The notes below the pieces were generated by a model. The model ran no database searches. It saw only the letters and a list, made by a program, of their open reading frames with translations, and was not told the origin of the DNA. This document shows positions 52,000 to 63,202 of a stretch of 64,000 nucleotides of DNA, one piece after another. The translations under genes and the position numbers were made by a program. Each line of letters begins with the position of its first letter. Positions within the stretch are counted from its first letter, which is position 1. The stretch comes from Symsagittifera roscoffensis (Eukaryota > Xenacoelomorpha > Acoela > Convolutidae). The stretch covers positions 8,528,386 to 8,592,385 of the forward strand of contig NC_087063.1 of assembly GCF_963678635.1 (NCBI RefSeq), written 5' to 3'.

Positions 52000-52395
52000 G
52001 GTCTTGGGAAGTTCGAACAGTTGTCCAACACTAAATTTGCTAGAGTCCTGGGAAGTTCAAACAACTGCCCAACACTAGAGGTCCTAGAAGTTTAAACAAC
52101 TGCCCAATACCAGAGGTCTTAAGAAGTTCAATCAACTGCCCAACACTAGAGTCATTGCAAGTTCAAACAACTGCCCAACAATAGAGTTCCTGGGAAAGTC
52201 AATCAACTGCCCAAAACTTCAGTCCTGGAAAGTTCAAACAAATGCTCATTATCAGAGGTCCTGTGAAGCTCAAACTACTGCCCAACACTAAACGTCCTGG
52301 GTCCTGGGAAGATCAAACAAATGCCCAGCTCTAAAAGTCCTGGGAAATTCATACAACTGCCCAACATTTGAACATTTGCGAAGTTTAAACAACTA
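52000..52395 (-). repeat. 36-bp minisatellite array 2, left edge of the copy B core
   Basis: About 11 units of the same 36-bp repeat as array 1. It abuts directly the protease remnant at 52391, so the array marks the join between arm and coding core. Confidence 0.75.
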
Positions 52396-52991
52396 GAATC
52401 GACGGTCTGATAGATTTCAGAATACGCTTGTCTGCAGCGAACAACCGGGCACTGAGGGTACTTGGCAGAAGATCGATCATAGGACTGAAAATGGGGGACC
52501 GGAATCTCTGGATGAGTTCCCTGGTAGTGGGGAATCTAAATGAAGCAGATGAGTTTTTTTCTGAGCAGAAGCTTTTCATCAGAAACTTTGTTGTAACGGT
52601 AGATATTAAAAATGCGATGTTCAGGATATGCAACCCGAAAAAGAAGTACGTAACAAAGTCGATAGATTTGATAATGACACAGGAGTGTAAGGCTCCAGTG
52701 TTCATGAGTAGAAGGGTAAGGTTGGAGGCTAAGGAGGCTGCAATTATGAGCTTCAATGAGCTCAGTGTCAACAAACAAGTCCGTGTAGTGCCAAATACAA
52801 TTAGCCAAAGTGCTGCTATTTTAGAAAGGTCCTTCTCGATCACCAAGGGTGGCTTCTACGTCAGTTTTTTGTTAAATACTCTTGACAAATCAATCACAGT
52901 ACAGATGAGGAGGAAGCTGGGGTATGGACTGCCAGTCAAAATTCGATTTGAAGTAATTGAAATTATCAAAATGCATGAAGTTCCTGATTAA
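52391..52991 (+). pseudogene. Element B, end of protease region and following domain
   Basis: Continuous coding-like sequence from the edge of the minisatellite; 52428-52991 is open for 187 codons. The first part (ALRVLGRRSIIGLKMGDRNL) fits the 'G...(I/L)GR..l...I' end of a retropepsin. The later part, with VNKQVRVVPNTISQSAAI and GYGLPVKI, resembles the beta-rich segment that follows protease in Ty3/Gypsy pol. The active-site DTG is not present, so the protease N-terminus is missing at the arm junction. Confidence 0.45.
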
Positions 52992-53794
52992 TCAAGTCAT
53001 AAGAACAAAACTTGTACCTGAGTCTGTTGAAGCGAATGAAACCTTTGTCAATGAAAAGAAAATTATTTTACTTAAGTCAGAGACAGAAGACAGACGTTGG
53101 ACTTTCGAGTTGTTTGAGTTTTCCAGGAAAACTCACACCCGAGGACACGGATATGGAAAAATTGTTATTATCAGAAAAATAACTTTAAAGGGAAAGATAA
53201 CGGACGAACAGCTCGAAGCCATCAAGGATATAGAAAATAGGAACCAAGACGTTTTCTCGAGACATAAGGTGGTCATTAAGTGTTGTAATTTCGTTGAAAT
53301 CTCAGATAGAGCTAGAGGAACCGGCAGTACCACACAAAGACGGTGCATATAGGAAGGAAATAGAGAAATTACTAGAGTACAACTTGATAGAACCATCCAC
53401 ATCACCGTGGGGGATGCTAAGTTTTTCTACTACTCTTGATCAAGGGTCACAATTCGTGCAGGTACCTCTTGGGAAACAAGATAGGAAGAAAATGGGATCT
53501 ACTCGCAAACTCGGAATATTTCAATTTAAAAGGATGTCTTCTGCCTGTGCAACGCGCGACAGTCATATTGCAGAGACTGATGTCACACGCACTAACAAGG
53601 GTGATGAAAAAGTATGTGAACTTGGTCATGTGTTAGGTGGACAATGTGGTAAAAGCAACGCCAACTGTCGGAGATCTCATCGAGAGCGTAGACGAATTGT
53701 TGCCTGCATGAAAAGGGCAAGCCTGAAGTGCAAGCAGTCGAAATGCAAAACCTTAAAGGGCTCGGTCAAATACCTCATGAGAATGGTAGACTAA
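52957..53794 (+). pseudogene. Element B, reverse transcriptase, deleted and frameshifted
   Basis: Frames 52957-53352 and 53294-53794. The pre-RT segment includes EQLEAIKDIENRNQDVFSRH. The RT start KEIEKLLEYNLIEPSTSPWG matches the 'I..LL....I.PS.SPW' block. An internal deletion then joins it to a STTLDQGSQFVQVPLGKQDR stretch and LGIFQFKRM. The YVDD site reads as a stop followed by VDN near 53632. KGSVKYLMRMVD follows. Copy A lacks the N-terminal part preserved here. Confidence 0.75.
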
Positions 53795-54360
53795 GATGGC
53801 ATTAGGCCAGATCCAGACGCAGTTGAGGTAGTCCTAACGTGGAAATCGCCAACGACCGAGCACCAGATGATGAGTTTTCTTGGTTTCACTAACTACTATA
53901 GAGAATTCATCATAGGCTACGCGGTAAAGGTATACCCGATGCAACAACTCATGAGACCCGAGGGCAACAAGCCTACATAGAATGATGCAGCAGAAGAGTC
54001 CTTCCAGATAATAAACGAGAGTTGTGTGATGCTCCGTTTTTGGGCTTGCCAACAGAGAATGGCATGTAATTGCCAGATAGAGACGCATCAGTAGTCGCTA
54101 TTTCAGGAATACTGCTAGAAGAGTAGGCGTGGAAAGGCAAGACATCCTTGAGGCTAATAGCGTACAGAAGCAAAGTTTTGAGTAACACGGAGAGGAAAAG
54201 TGGCGCGCCCAATGCAGAGATGTTTGCGGTGGTGACCTTTGTGGAAACATACAGAGCATATCTAGGCAGAGAGCTATTCAAGTTACGGGTGGATAACAGA
54301 GCCTTATCTATGTTGAAGACCTACTCAAGGGATCAAAGCTACATGGGAAGATAGATCGTC
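53795..54360 (+). pseudogene. Element B, RNase H, broken
   Basis: Homologous to copy A through PDAVEVVLTWK, MMSFLGFTNYYREFI, then RDASVVAISGIL, keeping the catalytic Asp that copy A has lost. GAPNAEMFAVVTFVETYRAY and FKLRVDNRALSML follow in the open piece 54148-54354. Several stops. Confidence 0.7.
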
Positions 54361-55740
54361 CATCTAGATGATTACAATATGATGGTTGACAAGCATCAGA
54401 GACAAGCATCAGACTGGAGACAGCTTGAGCAAAAACTGAGTTCTACGAGAGACAAGAACAGTGGGACCCTGAAATATCTGAAAGGAAACATGGTTTTTCA
54501 GTAATAGACAAAGAGACTTCAGTCTACCTCTTACAAGATGGCTCAAAAAATCAGGGAATTCGAAAGAAGATCATCCAGAATTACCTCCTGATGACCAGAA
54601 GGTAAGAATATTAGGGAGGCAGTGGTCAATGTCAATTGAACTTTTGCCAAAGTCAACACTAGTTAGGGAGACGTAAAAAGCAAAAAAAAATTGTCAGCTG
54701 GAGAAAGTCGAGAGAGGGATAGCAAAGGTGGAGCATGACTTGATAAAATTGTCGCAGAAGCTGGCGGAAAACAACTGAATGGACATGAGTGGAAAGAAAA
54801 GTGAGCCGGAAAGCATGGTGAGGAAAAAACCGAGGGTGGATCCGGATGTATGTAGACAGCCAGACTACAATGAGCTTGAGAGTGAAGAGATGTGCGAACG
54901 TTAGTCGAAAGAATTCCAGAAGACATCCTTATGCAGATAACACTGAGAAAGAACAGAGTCGATGATGCATGCCAAGAAGAGTGAAGGAGAAAATTTGTCC
55001 TGAGAGACGGAAGTGGCTGAGGGAGATTCCACAGAGAGCGAGGAGGAGTCATAGAGCCTGTGCGTGAAACTAGCAGAGACGAAGTTGAGAAACCAGGTCA
55101 GAGAGATTCACGCGGATCACTCCTCTGGAACATACAACTTGAACTCTGATGATGCAAGTGGAGGAAAAGAGCTGGAGAAGATAGCGGTTTCAAAGATACC
55201 CTTCAGACAGTTATCAGGCAACCCGAATATAAGGATGAATCTAGAACCAGAACCCGAGAGCGATGGTGGAGTCTTGAGCTAGATAGTGTGCGTGTCAAGT
55301 GTCAAGATGACATCCCAGGAGAAACGACAGGGCAAATTATGGCCTTAAAAGAACATCTGAAGGCAAAATATAGGCTATCCGACCAAATTAGGGCACAGAA
55401 AACGACAAAATGACTAGCAACCTCTCCAAGTGGGTAAGAACAGGGGAACAAGAAAAAAGAGACATTGAGGTAGATAGCCACAGTCAAATCTTGAGCCAGA
55501 GCGGAAGGAGCTACTCTATCACACGGTGTACGTTAAGTGGCCTGTAAGAGGAGGGACGAAGAGAAACTCCTGCAGAACCATTAGATCATCATACTAACGC
55601 AGCTGTACCACACAGAGGTTTTGTTTAGATCGCAAGAACAAAATGTGGCATCAGGGTATAGACAAGGTGCAACAGAGATCAAATGATCAGTTTGATTGGC
55701 CGGAGATGAGGAAGGCTGGCGAGTGATGGAATTTTGCATG
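54361..55740 (+). pseudogene. Element B, linker and start of integrase, badly decayed
   Basis: Counterpart of 39960-41090 in copy A. Recognisable islands are RIPEDILMQITLRKN (near 54905), IPFRQLSGNPNIRMNLEPE (within the open piece 55064-55282) and QLYHTEVLFRS (near 55600), the start of the integrase zinc-binding region. Stops in all frames. Confidence 0.55.
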
Positions 55741-55741
55741 C

Positions 55742-56400
55742 TTGTCGTGCTTGCAGATAAGAGAACCCAAGAAAATGAAGTTTTTGCTGAAATCATTAGA
55801 GAGCTCAGAGTTCATTAAAGTTGTGCAAATAGACCACCAGAAGATCTGCATGACCAACACGGGGTACAACCAGATCCTAGTAATTCTAGATCGTTTCACA
55901 AAACTGGCTGGTACCGTAAGATCATTTCACGGAAGCGGTACCGTGTCAGACAGCGTGGGCAGACTAAACTTGTGATCACCTAATCACGCATTTGATCTCA
56001 AGATACGGTTGTCCCATGACGTTCAAGTTGGACGATGGGAATGCCATAGTCGGGTATCTGACAGAGGAATTGATAAAAAGATCTCACATCGCTCAAACGA
56101 CAATATATCATCCACAGACGAATGGATTGTTGGAAAGACAGAAAAACACACTTGTAAACATGCTAAGAGTATACTGCTCTAGGTAGCTGACAGAATCGGA
56201 CATATTCTTACCACAGTTAGCGGGCGTGTGCAACACTCGTCAACGGATATTGGTCCCTTCATGATGTTGACGGGCAGAGAAGGAGCAACGCCATTGACCT
56301 ACTTTTACCCAGAATACGAGGGATTGAAGAATTCAGCTCAGGCTTACGTGAGAAAGGCAATCAAGAGAAAAACAATAGTTGAATGATCTGTGTAGCCTCA
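55742..56400 (+). pseudogene. Element B, integrase core, broken
   Basis: Pieces 55742-55975 and 55992-56186. Motifs: QIDHQKICMTNTGYNQILVI (first Asp), ISRYGCPMTFKLDDGNAI (second Asp; the ISRYGCP part is deleted in copy A) and YHPQTNGLLERQKNTLVNML (Glu). An insertion or shuffled piece lies near 55920. DDE residues are still readable. Confidence 0.75.
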
Positions 56401-57055
56401 AGCACAAATGAGAAATGCAAGAATAATGACAAAAGGATACTACAAGCAAAGCCATACACGGTGGGACAAAATGTATAGGTGTTTAAGAATGTCATCTCGC
56501 CAAAAGGTTCTTTAAGAATGTCATCTGAAAACGCTTCATAATATCAGAGTTAAATCAACAGGGTAAGTTCTATCGCTTGAGTATAGGACGCGCCGCGCAT
56601 TACGAAAACCTGAAAAGTCATGTTCCGTCACCAGAGGATTGTTGTCTCCCACAAAACATGGAAGGGCTCGAGTGTTTGATAGTGGAACCGGCATTTGAGG
56701 TGATTTTAAAGGGAACCAGAGAAAAAAATTATGGTAGTGAAATCTCAAGCTTGATGATAACGAGAGGGTAGAAGATTACTGGGATGAGGTTTTTTTTTCT
56801 GAAGAAGATGGGAAAGATTCGGAACAGAATGAACTACCAAGCTGGGTGGAAACAGACAAACCTACAACGATGAGGGGAGGACGCAAGAAAACTAGCATGT
56901 TAGACAATAGATATGGAGACGACTTCTTGATTGACAAGATAAAGCCAGATGAGATCGGAGCGGATAAGGTACGAGTAGGTGATTTAGTTCCAGATCTGAT
57001 GATAAATAGTTCTGGCAAGAGAATCACAGTGTGCGTAGGACTTACCCACTAAAAA
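56401..57055 (+). pseudogene. Element B, integrase C-terminal domain and pol tail
   Basis: Contains GRAAHYENLKSHVPSPEDC followed by PQNMEGLECL (open piece 56577-56771) and NRYGDDFLIDKIKPDEIG (56846-57052), aligned block by block with 38468-38988 of copy A. Only one GPY/F-like unit is visible. Confidence 0.55.
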
Positions 57056-57059
57056 AACT

Positions 57060-57563
57060 TAATGATCAAGAAGCTCAGGAAGACCAGAAAAACCAGTGGA
57101 CTGGAGGTGGAACAATAGGAATTGGAGCCCGCTATTGGAAAACATTTCCAGACCCATTTTGAAATACTAAACGTAGACTCGGAAAACATTTCATCTTGTC
57201 GGACAGAACCAGTGCAATCTGCATAACCGCGGACATGAGCTTCATGACCAGGCTAGAAGCGGATCTCGAAAAAAGTTGCCAGAATGTGGAATTCTTGTTC
57301 AGGCAGAGACCAGGATTGGCTGGCTTAGCGGCATTTCCACCCTCTGTTCTTTTTAGTGACAAAAATCAGTGAGAAGATTGTTGTGGATACGGAGCATGGT
57401 TCTGGTCTTAACAGGACTCAAAGATTTTCTGATCGAGAGAGAGCGAAATGAGATTTCGACACCAGTTTACAACCCGCACAGAGGCAAATTGAATCCTCGG
57501 GAGCTGTATGCCATCCTACATGTGGATTTGGCGGAAACGGAGATCACGGTGCCTGAGTCTTGA
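57060..57563 (+). pseudogene. Element B, macro-like domain, frameshifted
   Basis: Same order as copy A: RTSAICITADMSF (here RTEPVQSA and ADMSF in shifted frames), QNVEFLFRQRPGLAGLAAFP, LVTK, then a section missing from copy A (57369-57563 open) ending TPVYNPHRGKLNPRELYAIL and ETEITV. The last part parallels the 'MPRIGCGLDRLQW...I...F..TDI.ITVY' end of OARD1. Together the two copies cover most of the domain, each with different lesions. Confidence 0.45.
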
Positions 57564-58155
57564 GTTGGAACAGAGGTCTTGAGCTGGGACAGGAGTCTTG
57601 AGTTGGGACAGGAGTCTTGAGTTGGGACTTGGTAGGGTGAAATGGGGGATGGTACATAGATTTAAATTTAGAGGAACGTTTTGGTAAAAAATTGAAACAT
57701 TAACCCAAATTACACGGTACTAAAATATAACAAGAACTGCATATTTTTATATTGAACTAACGTTTGAAATAGTGCAAGTAAAAAAGATGCTTTGCTCATT
57801 GAAGCAAGCAGTTTACTGACTGGCAAAAGAATTTTTTTTATTAAAACAAATTAAAAAGCTTTTAAATTTTGTGAACGGGAGTTAGACCAGTAGTAGGAAT
57901 ATGACAGATCTAAAACGCAGTTTTGTTTTCAGATTGAATTTGATAATTCATCATAGAAAACAAAATCGCGAGACGGTCAAAACCATTTAACAAAAGAAAT
58001 CGCGGGGATCCAAAGATTCAAACTGTCACGAGAAACCAAAGCAGAAAATTTTGAGTGATTAACCTTTGTTGGTTTTTTTTCTTGAGTGATTGATCTTGGT
58101 GGGTAGTTTTCGAGAGATGAGTTCTGGATTGCTACTTCTTGAGCACTCCTCAATT
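57564..58155 (+). other. Element B, non-coding gap with CTTGAG tandem repeats
   Basis: Directly after the macro-like stop come four near-identical units of about 18-20 bp, GTCTTGAGTTGGGACAGGA, then AT-rich sequence without coding. It is the counterpart of 37268-37744, sharing TTTTCAGATTGA and a TTTCTTGAGTGATTGATCTTGG-like end before the next ATG. Confidence 0.55.
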
Positions 58156-58860
58156 ATGGCCAATTTCCTCTGGAAATCGATGCTAGCGGCGCTGAAGAAG
58201 CCTACACTTGATGAATTGTATAAGCGTGTAAGGGAGCTGGATTATTCCCTGATGGACGAGCGGATGGTGGTGATGTTGAATGCCATACTGGAGCTAGAGT
58301 CAAAAGGACAAGCCGGAGAGTCTGCTAGAGAAAAGGTACTGATGGTGGGTTACAGCTAAATTGGAATTTTGAACCAGGGGCAACCCATGTGGCTGTCGTG
58401 GATCACCGATGGACGCTTGAGGGGATTTGATTCGGCAAGAAATTCTGGCTTGAGTAACACCACAAATTCCTCTTCACACTCGGCCACTACGAGGATGGAA
58501 GGCCTAATGAGCAGCAAGCCTGCGTCAAGGATTCGATACCATGAAACAGAAGAAGAGTATCCGGAGACCTGAATGGAATTGGATAGGGTACCAGACTGGA
58601 ATTGAAAAGGGTTGAAAATGAACATTAAATTTCAAGAGAAAGATCAATTGAGAACTCAGCTGGAACAGGTTCGGAAGCTGCCAGAAGAGGCGGAAATTGC
58701 AGCAGGTAGCTACCACCCGGGACAAGCTGAAATCAGAACTCGATCAGATCCAGAAGTTGCAGCAGGAAGCTAACAAGAAAAGGGAGCGGAAGACGAAGAC
58801 GCCAAGCAAGACTCAGGTGACAGGCTCAAGGCCGGAGTCGAAAGGTTCCCGTCTTAAGGG
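58156..58860 (+). pseudogene. Element B, gag-position ORF (FWKS family)
   Basis: ATG at 58156 aligns with the copy A start (MANFLWKSMLAALKKPTLDE against MADRFWKSVPAPFRKSALDE). The frame is open to TAA at 58357-58359, where copy A continues; the homologous stretch resumes with MWLSWITDGRLRGFDSARN and GLSNTT (58369-58572) and a Gln/Lys-rich coil to 58860. Confidence 0.5.
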
Positions 58861-59620
58861 ATTATAGGTTAGACTGCAGGCAAGGACACCCGAGAGCCCC
58901 GCGTCGGAAGGGGATACGGCCACGTGGAATAAACACCCAATGAGGGGTGCCATCGTTTCCAATTACAGGAAAGACATCAACGCAAGATATCACAATCTCA
59001 ACAGAGCGGATTGGGCGAATGCCCATTGGGAAAAGAGAGCCGCCTTCCATGATGCGGCCTCGGTGGATTACCTGGTGAAACCGAGAATAACTCAGGATGC
59101 AGTTCACCTGACAATAGGGGTCAGCTTGGTCAGGGTCCTCAGGAAAGGCAGGGCCCATTGGCTTATCAGTTTCTTGAGCTTCTAAGGTGCGGCGAACCCT
59201 CAAATGTTGGCCTCACTAGAAATGCTAGAGGCGAGGACGATACACACGGCCACGATGATGATTGGTACAAACGATGTTTCTAGCGGCGAATCTAGGAAGA
59301 TGTTTCAACTGCCAGAGAAATGAGCTGCTTGTCGCATGAGGTGAGGATCTATTTGGACCCCACGCTATTAACAAATTATAGGATGCCGTAAAACATGCTG
59401 CTGGATGAGAAATAAGTATGAGCGAGAGGGTGCGTCATCTCAATGGAGCGATACACCAAATCCAGAGAAATAGCATCCTGCCCTTGAAGTTGTTGGACGT
59501 GGCCCGCATGATGGAGGACTGACTCCTTACCGGGCGGATGTTCGTCTGATGACATCCACTTTGATCGACCCAGATTCACGGAGTGGCGAAATAAAGTCTT
59601 TCAGAGACATATGAACAATC
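58861..59620 (+). pseudogene. Element B, SGNH-hydrolase-like domain, broken
   Basis: Piece 58940-59185 has HPMRGAIVSNYRKDINARYH-type lead-in shared with copy A and block I as TIGVSLVRVL (Ser kept). A TAG interrupts near block II. Block III MMIGTNDVSSGESRKM is near 59250, and the block V region (DDIHFDRP) lies near 59550. The order and spacing match copy A, which supports a real domain and not chance motifs. Confidence 0.6.
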
Positions 59621-59765
59621 TGGAGTCAGATTTAGCGGAAATGGGGCAATCTATTTTTGGCCTACCTCCAGAAACTCCCTTTTTTCCAGTCAGACTTGTA
59701 AAGCACAGGCTATGAGGAAGAATTGACCCGAGGGTTTGTTCAGGGTGCAGCAGAAGTAGACAGCA

Positions 59766-60137
59766 ATGTTGGGCAGTTGTTTGGACATCCCAGGACCTTT
59801 AGTGTTGGGCAATTGTTTGAGCTTCCCGGGACCTCAAGTGTTGAGCAGTTGTTTGAACTTCCCAAGGACTCAAGTGTTGGGCAGTTGTTTCAACTTCACA
59901 GGACTCAAGTGTTGGGCGGTTGTTTGAACTTCCAAGGACCTCAAGTGTTGGTACGTTGTTTGAAACTCCCAGGATCTCTTATGTTGAGCAGTTGTTTGAT
60001 CTTCCCAGGACTCAAGCAAGTTAGTGTTGGCCAATCGTATGAACTTGCCAGGACTCAAAAAATTGGTTATGGGCAGTTGTTTGAACTTCCCAGAATCTCT
60101 AGTGTTGGGAATTTGCTTATACTTTCCAATACTTAAG
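59766..60137 (+). repeat. 36-bp minisatellite array 3, right edge of the copy B core
   Basis: About 10 to 11 units, inverted relative to arrays 1 and 2. A plus-strand frame is open across it (59723-60136, 137 codons) with 12-residue repeats such as VGQLFELPGTSS. It marks the right join between the coding core and the arm. Confidence 0.75.
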
Positions 60138-61369
60138 CAAATCTGGTGTTAGGATGTTGTTTAAAATTCCCAAGACCGTCTCAAAAAATTGTATAAAATG
60201 TCAATTTTCCCAAAACCGTCTCTTAATTAATTGCAATCAAAAAATGCTGACCGGTTTTTTAACTCCAGGTTATCTTTGAAAGTTCTTTAGGAAGAAAGAA
60301 ATTTTCGTGAAAAAATTTTCCAATTTTTGAAGGCCGACCAAGTAAAAACATAAAATCTGAAACAAATTATTTTATACCAATTTTGTATAGATTAACGTGT
60401 TCAAAAAAATTGTCTAGTATTTGGTTAATACGCGTTGTTTCCACTCCTCTTGTCGATATGAGATTTTTTGCCTTTCTGTTTTCTGTAAAAAATTTATCTC
60501 CGATCCCCCTATCGATCCTGCCAGACTACCCTTTTTTGTCGCTCGCAAGATCGCTATGGGGTAGCTTCGCATTTCAGCTCTTTTTTCTGTTCTCTGTTCC
60601 AGTCATTTTTAACCCTGTTTAAAGTAATGTAACCAAATCGACAAGGCCGATTTTTCGGTTACAGTAATAAGACCCCCCTTTTTACAATTTCCAACCTCAA
60701 ACTTTATCTTAACCAACCCCCCTGTCTTACGTCCCCTTCCCCCCTTTATAGCCCCCACTTAAGTGAAAAAACCCTTTAAGCGCGAGAGGAGTAAACACAC
60801 TCTAGAGAAACCGTAGAATCTGTTTCCAAGCTCTTGTCAAGAAAAAAAAGTTTGCTCAATTAATTTATGGAAGGTGCTGCTTTGTCGCTTTTATGCTTAT
60901 TGGCTAGAGTATGAATCAGATGTCAACGAAACGCGTTTGACCCGAACAGCACACTCTGGTGATCTCTAAACCCCTTCGCTGTCCACCTGGTCATCTTACC
61001 CAGTGAAGTCTCCCTGTTGCTCTCCGAAGTTGCAAGGCTCTCTTAAATTTAATTTAGACTCCCCTTGCTACGAGCACCTGTTAAATACTGATGTTTTTAT
61101 TGAAATCATCGGTCTTTTTGAAAAACAGTGTAGGTATACTATAAGTTAATATAAGGGTCCAATCCATCCAATTTGTAAACATAAGTCACTCTCTAATTTT
61201 CTAGTATTTCTGGTTTTCCTTTCAATTTCTAACCCTTTTTTCTTTTTTGCTTCGTTTTCTGTCGCTTAACCTTTTTTGTTTCTCTAGTGCTCCCTATACT
61301 CGGTTAGCTACGCCTCGTATCCGAAAGTGCTTCGAGAAAATTTTCTCTACTTTTCCTGAAAAACTATCA
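60138..61369 (+). repeat. Element B right arm: inverted counterpart of the left-arm unit
   Basis: Reads as the reverse complement of the units at 45271-46528, 48770-49400 and 50830-51560: CCCAAGACCGTCTC, GGCCGACCAAGTAAAAACAT, ATCCTGCCAGACTACCC, CTAGAGAAACC, and GTCCACCTGGTCATCTTACC. Open frames vary between copies; no gene called. Confidence 0.6.
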
Positions 61370-62060
61370 CGGTTCGACCAGAAGGTGGACACGTTCCAAT
61401 TGAACCGTACCACCGGTATTCTAGAATGACCATGTAGCCAGAGGCTGTGTCAAGTGGGTTCGATCACGGAGTCATGATGTCGTAAAACACCAAGGAGTGC
61501 CATTAAAACACTATGTAACAGTCGTTCGCCTACGTCACATACGAGGTTAAGAGACTTAAGCCCTATGACCATTCGCTCAAGGGCCAGGGACACTACACCT
61601 TATGTTTCTCTACCTCATTCTGTCGGAGCCAATTCGGTTTGCTTATGACATGGGACTTCAAGATCGTGTTACAGTTTAAAGGCTACTACCAAAATTCAAC
61701 CATTCTAAAAATAAGAACGTCCCCGTGGCTGAGTCTCTAAATACTTAAGATACGCGAGCATTATTAAAAACAGGGTTGGAAAATCAAGCAATACCATTAG
61801 TTTTTATTAGACAATTGACCATTAATCGATTTCAGATGGATCAGCTTAAAACCCGCTTTATCTCAACATATCTGTACAGGTTACATTCAAGAAATTAAAT
61901 TCAAAACTCACATATTGACAACAGCTCGAATTGCGAATAGCAGTGTGACTCTGGATCTGATTTCTGGTCCACTTTACCGCAATCTTGGAATCCGTTCTTT
62001 CTTGCTGATTTTCTATTTCAGTTGCTGCGATAAACTTGAACATGAATTTCGATTTAATCA
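61370..62060 (+). repeat. Element B right arm: long-variant terminal repeat
   Basis: Matches 27890-28690 of element A on the same strand and 44385-45270 inverted. It includes CCCTATGACCATTCGCTCAA, GGGACACTACAC and TTTCAGATGGATCAGC, ending TTTCAGTTGCTGCGATAAAC. It lacks the TGTAAC outer 200 bp present at 27731. Confidence 0.6.
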
Positions 62061-62419
62061 AAAATACCATTTTAACTCAAAATTAAAAACACAAAAGAAG
62101 TCAAAAACACAACAGCAGGATACGAGATGACGAACAGTCGGTAGGAAGAGATACTTGAACGGAAATAAAACTGAAGACTCCTATTGTGACACTCAGAGAC
62201 GATGGGGAGCTAAGTCGTGAAAGCAAGCTAAGCCGGCAGGTCCATTGGGATAATCGGGACCAATCTACTGCCGAGAAATAGAAATCATGTGACATTCGTG
62301 CAAAGTTATCAAAATGCATGTCGTCAACAAATTTTTACTCGAAACAGTACATTGGGAAAACTACTGTTTTGGTCGGGTAGTAGTGTTTCAATCGTTCAAT
62401 TCAATGTATTCGGAGGGGT
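62061..62419. other. Unassigned stretch
   Basis: No supported gene. A few codon-like pieces occur, but none is open over any useful length. Confidence 0.3.
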
Positions 62420-63202
62420 CAGTTTGGATTGACAAAATAATTTTTAATTTTTCGAATTAAACTTGTATGATACGTAACAATTTTCGCGAACACTGAAACC
62501 GCGAACATCAGAACAACGATTTTTGCTAACATAAAGAAGACGTGGAAGAAATATGGTGAACGACAAAAATTGTATTCATCAAAACTAAAAAAAGAATGCT
62601 CCAAGTTGTAACGATTGTACAGCTACAATCATTACTAAGCAGTTCCCGAGAATCAAGAGGGCTTTCGGGAAGATTTGCTACCCTTCCTGGTCGTCAAGAT
62701 TACAACACTTCGTCCGAATTCAAAAATGCGGAAGTCTTGAGAAAAGACTGTGAACTTTAATTTAACAATTTACAGCTGCTTCACGGAATGTCGGGAATTG
62801 ACACCAAAAAACAGCAAGTTCGTTCCCAGATAATGAGGAGCTAGGAGTTGAGGGAAAGATTCGATCCAACTCCGATGAATATGATGACTTTTATCAACTG
62901 ATTATAAACCATACTAATATAATAAATAAGCAGTTACCCGATTTTTAGGAGTGACCTTGTTGTCTGGGGATACTGAGACCCAACCATGAGCTCACTATTT
63001 TTGTTTATAGTCATGTTTTCTGCGCGGTTTGCACGATAGCCTTTAAGTTATAACCACTTTGTCGACGCGATGTTTAAGGACCAACATATTGAAATTGCTT
63101 TGGTAGAGACAATTAAAATCCATGTGTTTAGACGCTAGGCAGTCGTTTCACAACCTAGCTTTATTTTTTTCCGTCGGTATGTACTTCGGGGCAAATGTTA
63201 CA
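62420..63202 (-). repeat. Terminal-repeat fragment (short variant) of the same family
   Basis: On the minus strand it starts TGTAACATTT at 63202 and follows 42808-42453 through CTCTACCAAAGC, the GTCTCAGTATCCCCAGACAA block and CTTTCCCTCAACTCC. It then continues into the part matching 42860-43300 (AGCAAATCTTCCC, TTCTGATGTTCGCGGTTTCA). So this copy has both halves of the repeat in one piece, about 780 bp, and is the best guide to the full repeat. Confidence 0.6.

Larger units (their letters stand above)
44385..62060 (+). mobile_element. Ty3/Gypsy-type retroelement copy B between long inverted arms (17.7 kb)
   Basis: The core (52391-59720) runs protease end, RT, RNase H, integrase, macro-like domain, CTTGAG gap, gag-position ORF and SGNH domain, the same order as copy A but on the plus strand and more decayed. 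The arms are inverted: reading inward, 44385-47001 matches 62060-59766 through the same series (GAGCATG tail, long-variant terminal repeat, an AGTGAAGTCTCAC..GTTGC block, a ~700-bp unit, a 36-bp repeat array). The left arm is lengthened to 8 kb by duplication of a 2.1-kb unit. No TG/CA end or target duplication was found at the outer edges. Confidence 0.65.

Noticed and set aside
46529-52395. CRISPR-like array
   Set aside because: The 36-bp units are contiguous degenerate minisatellite copies with no unique spacers, in an animal genome.
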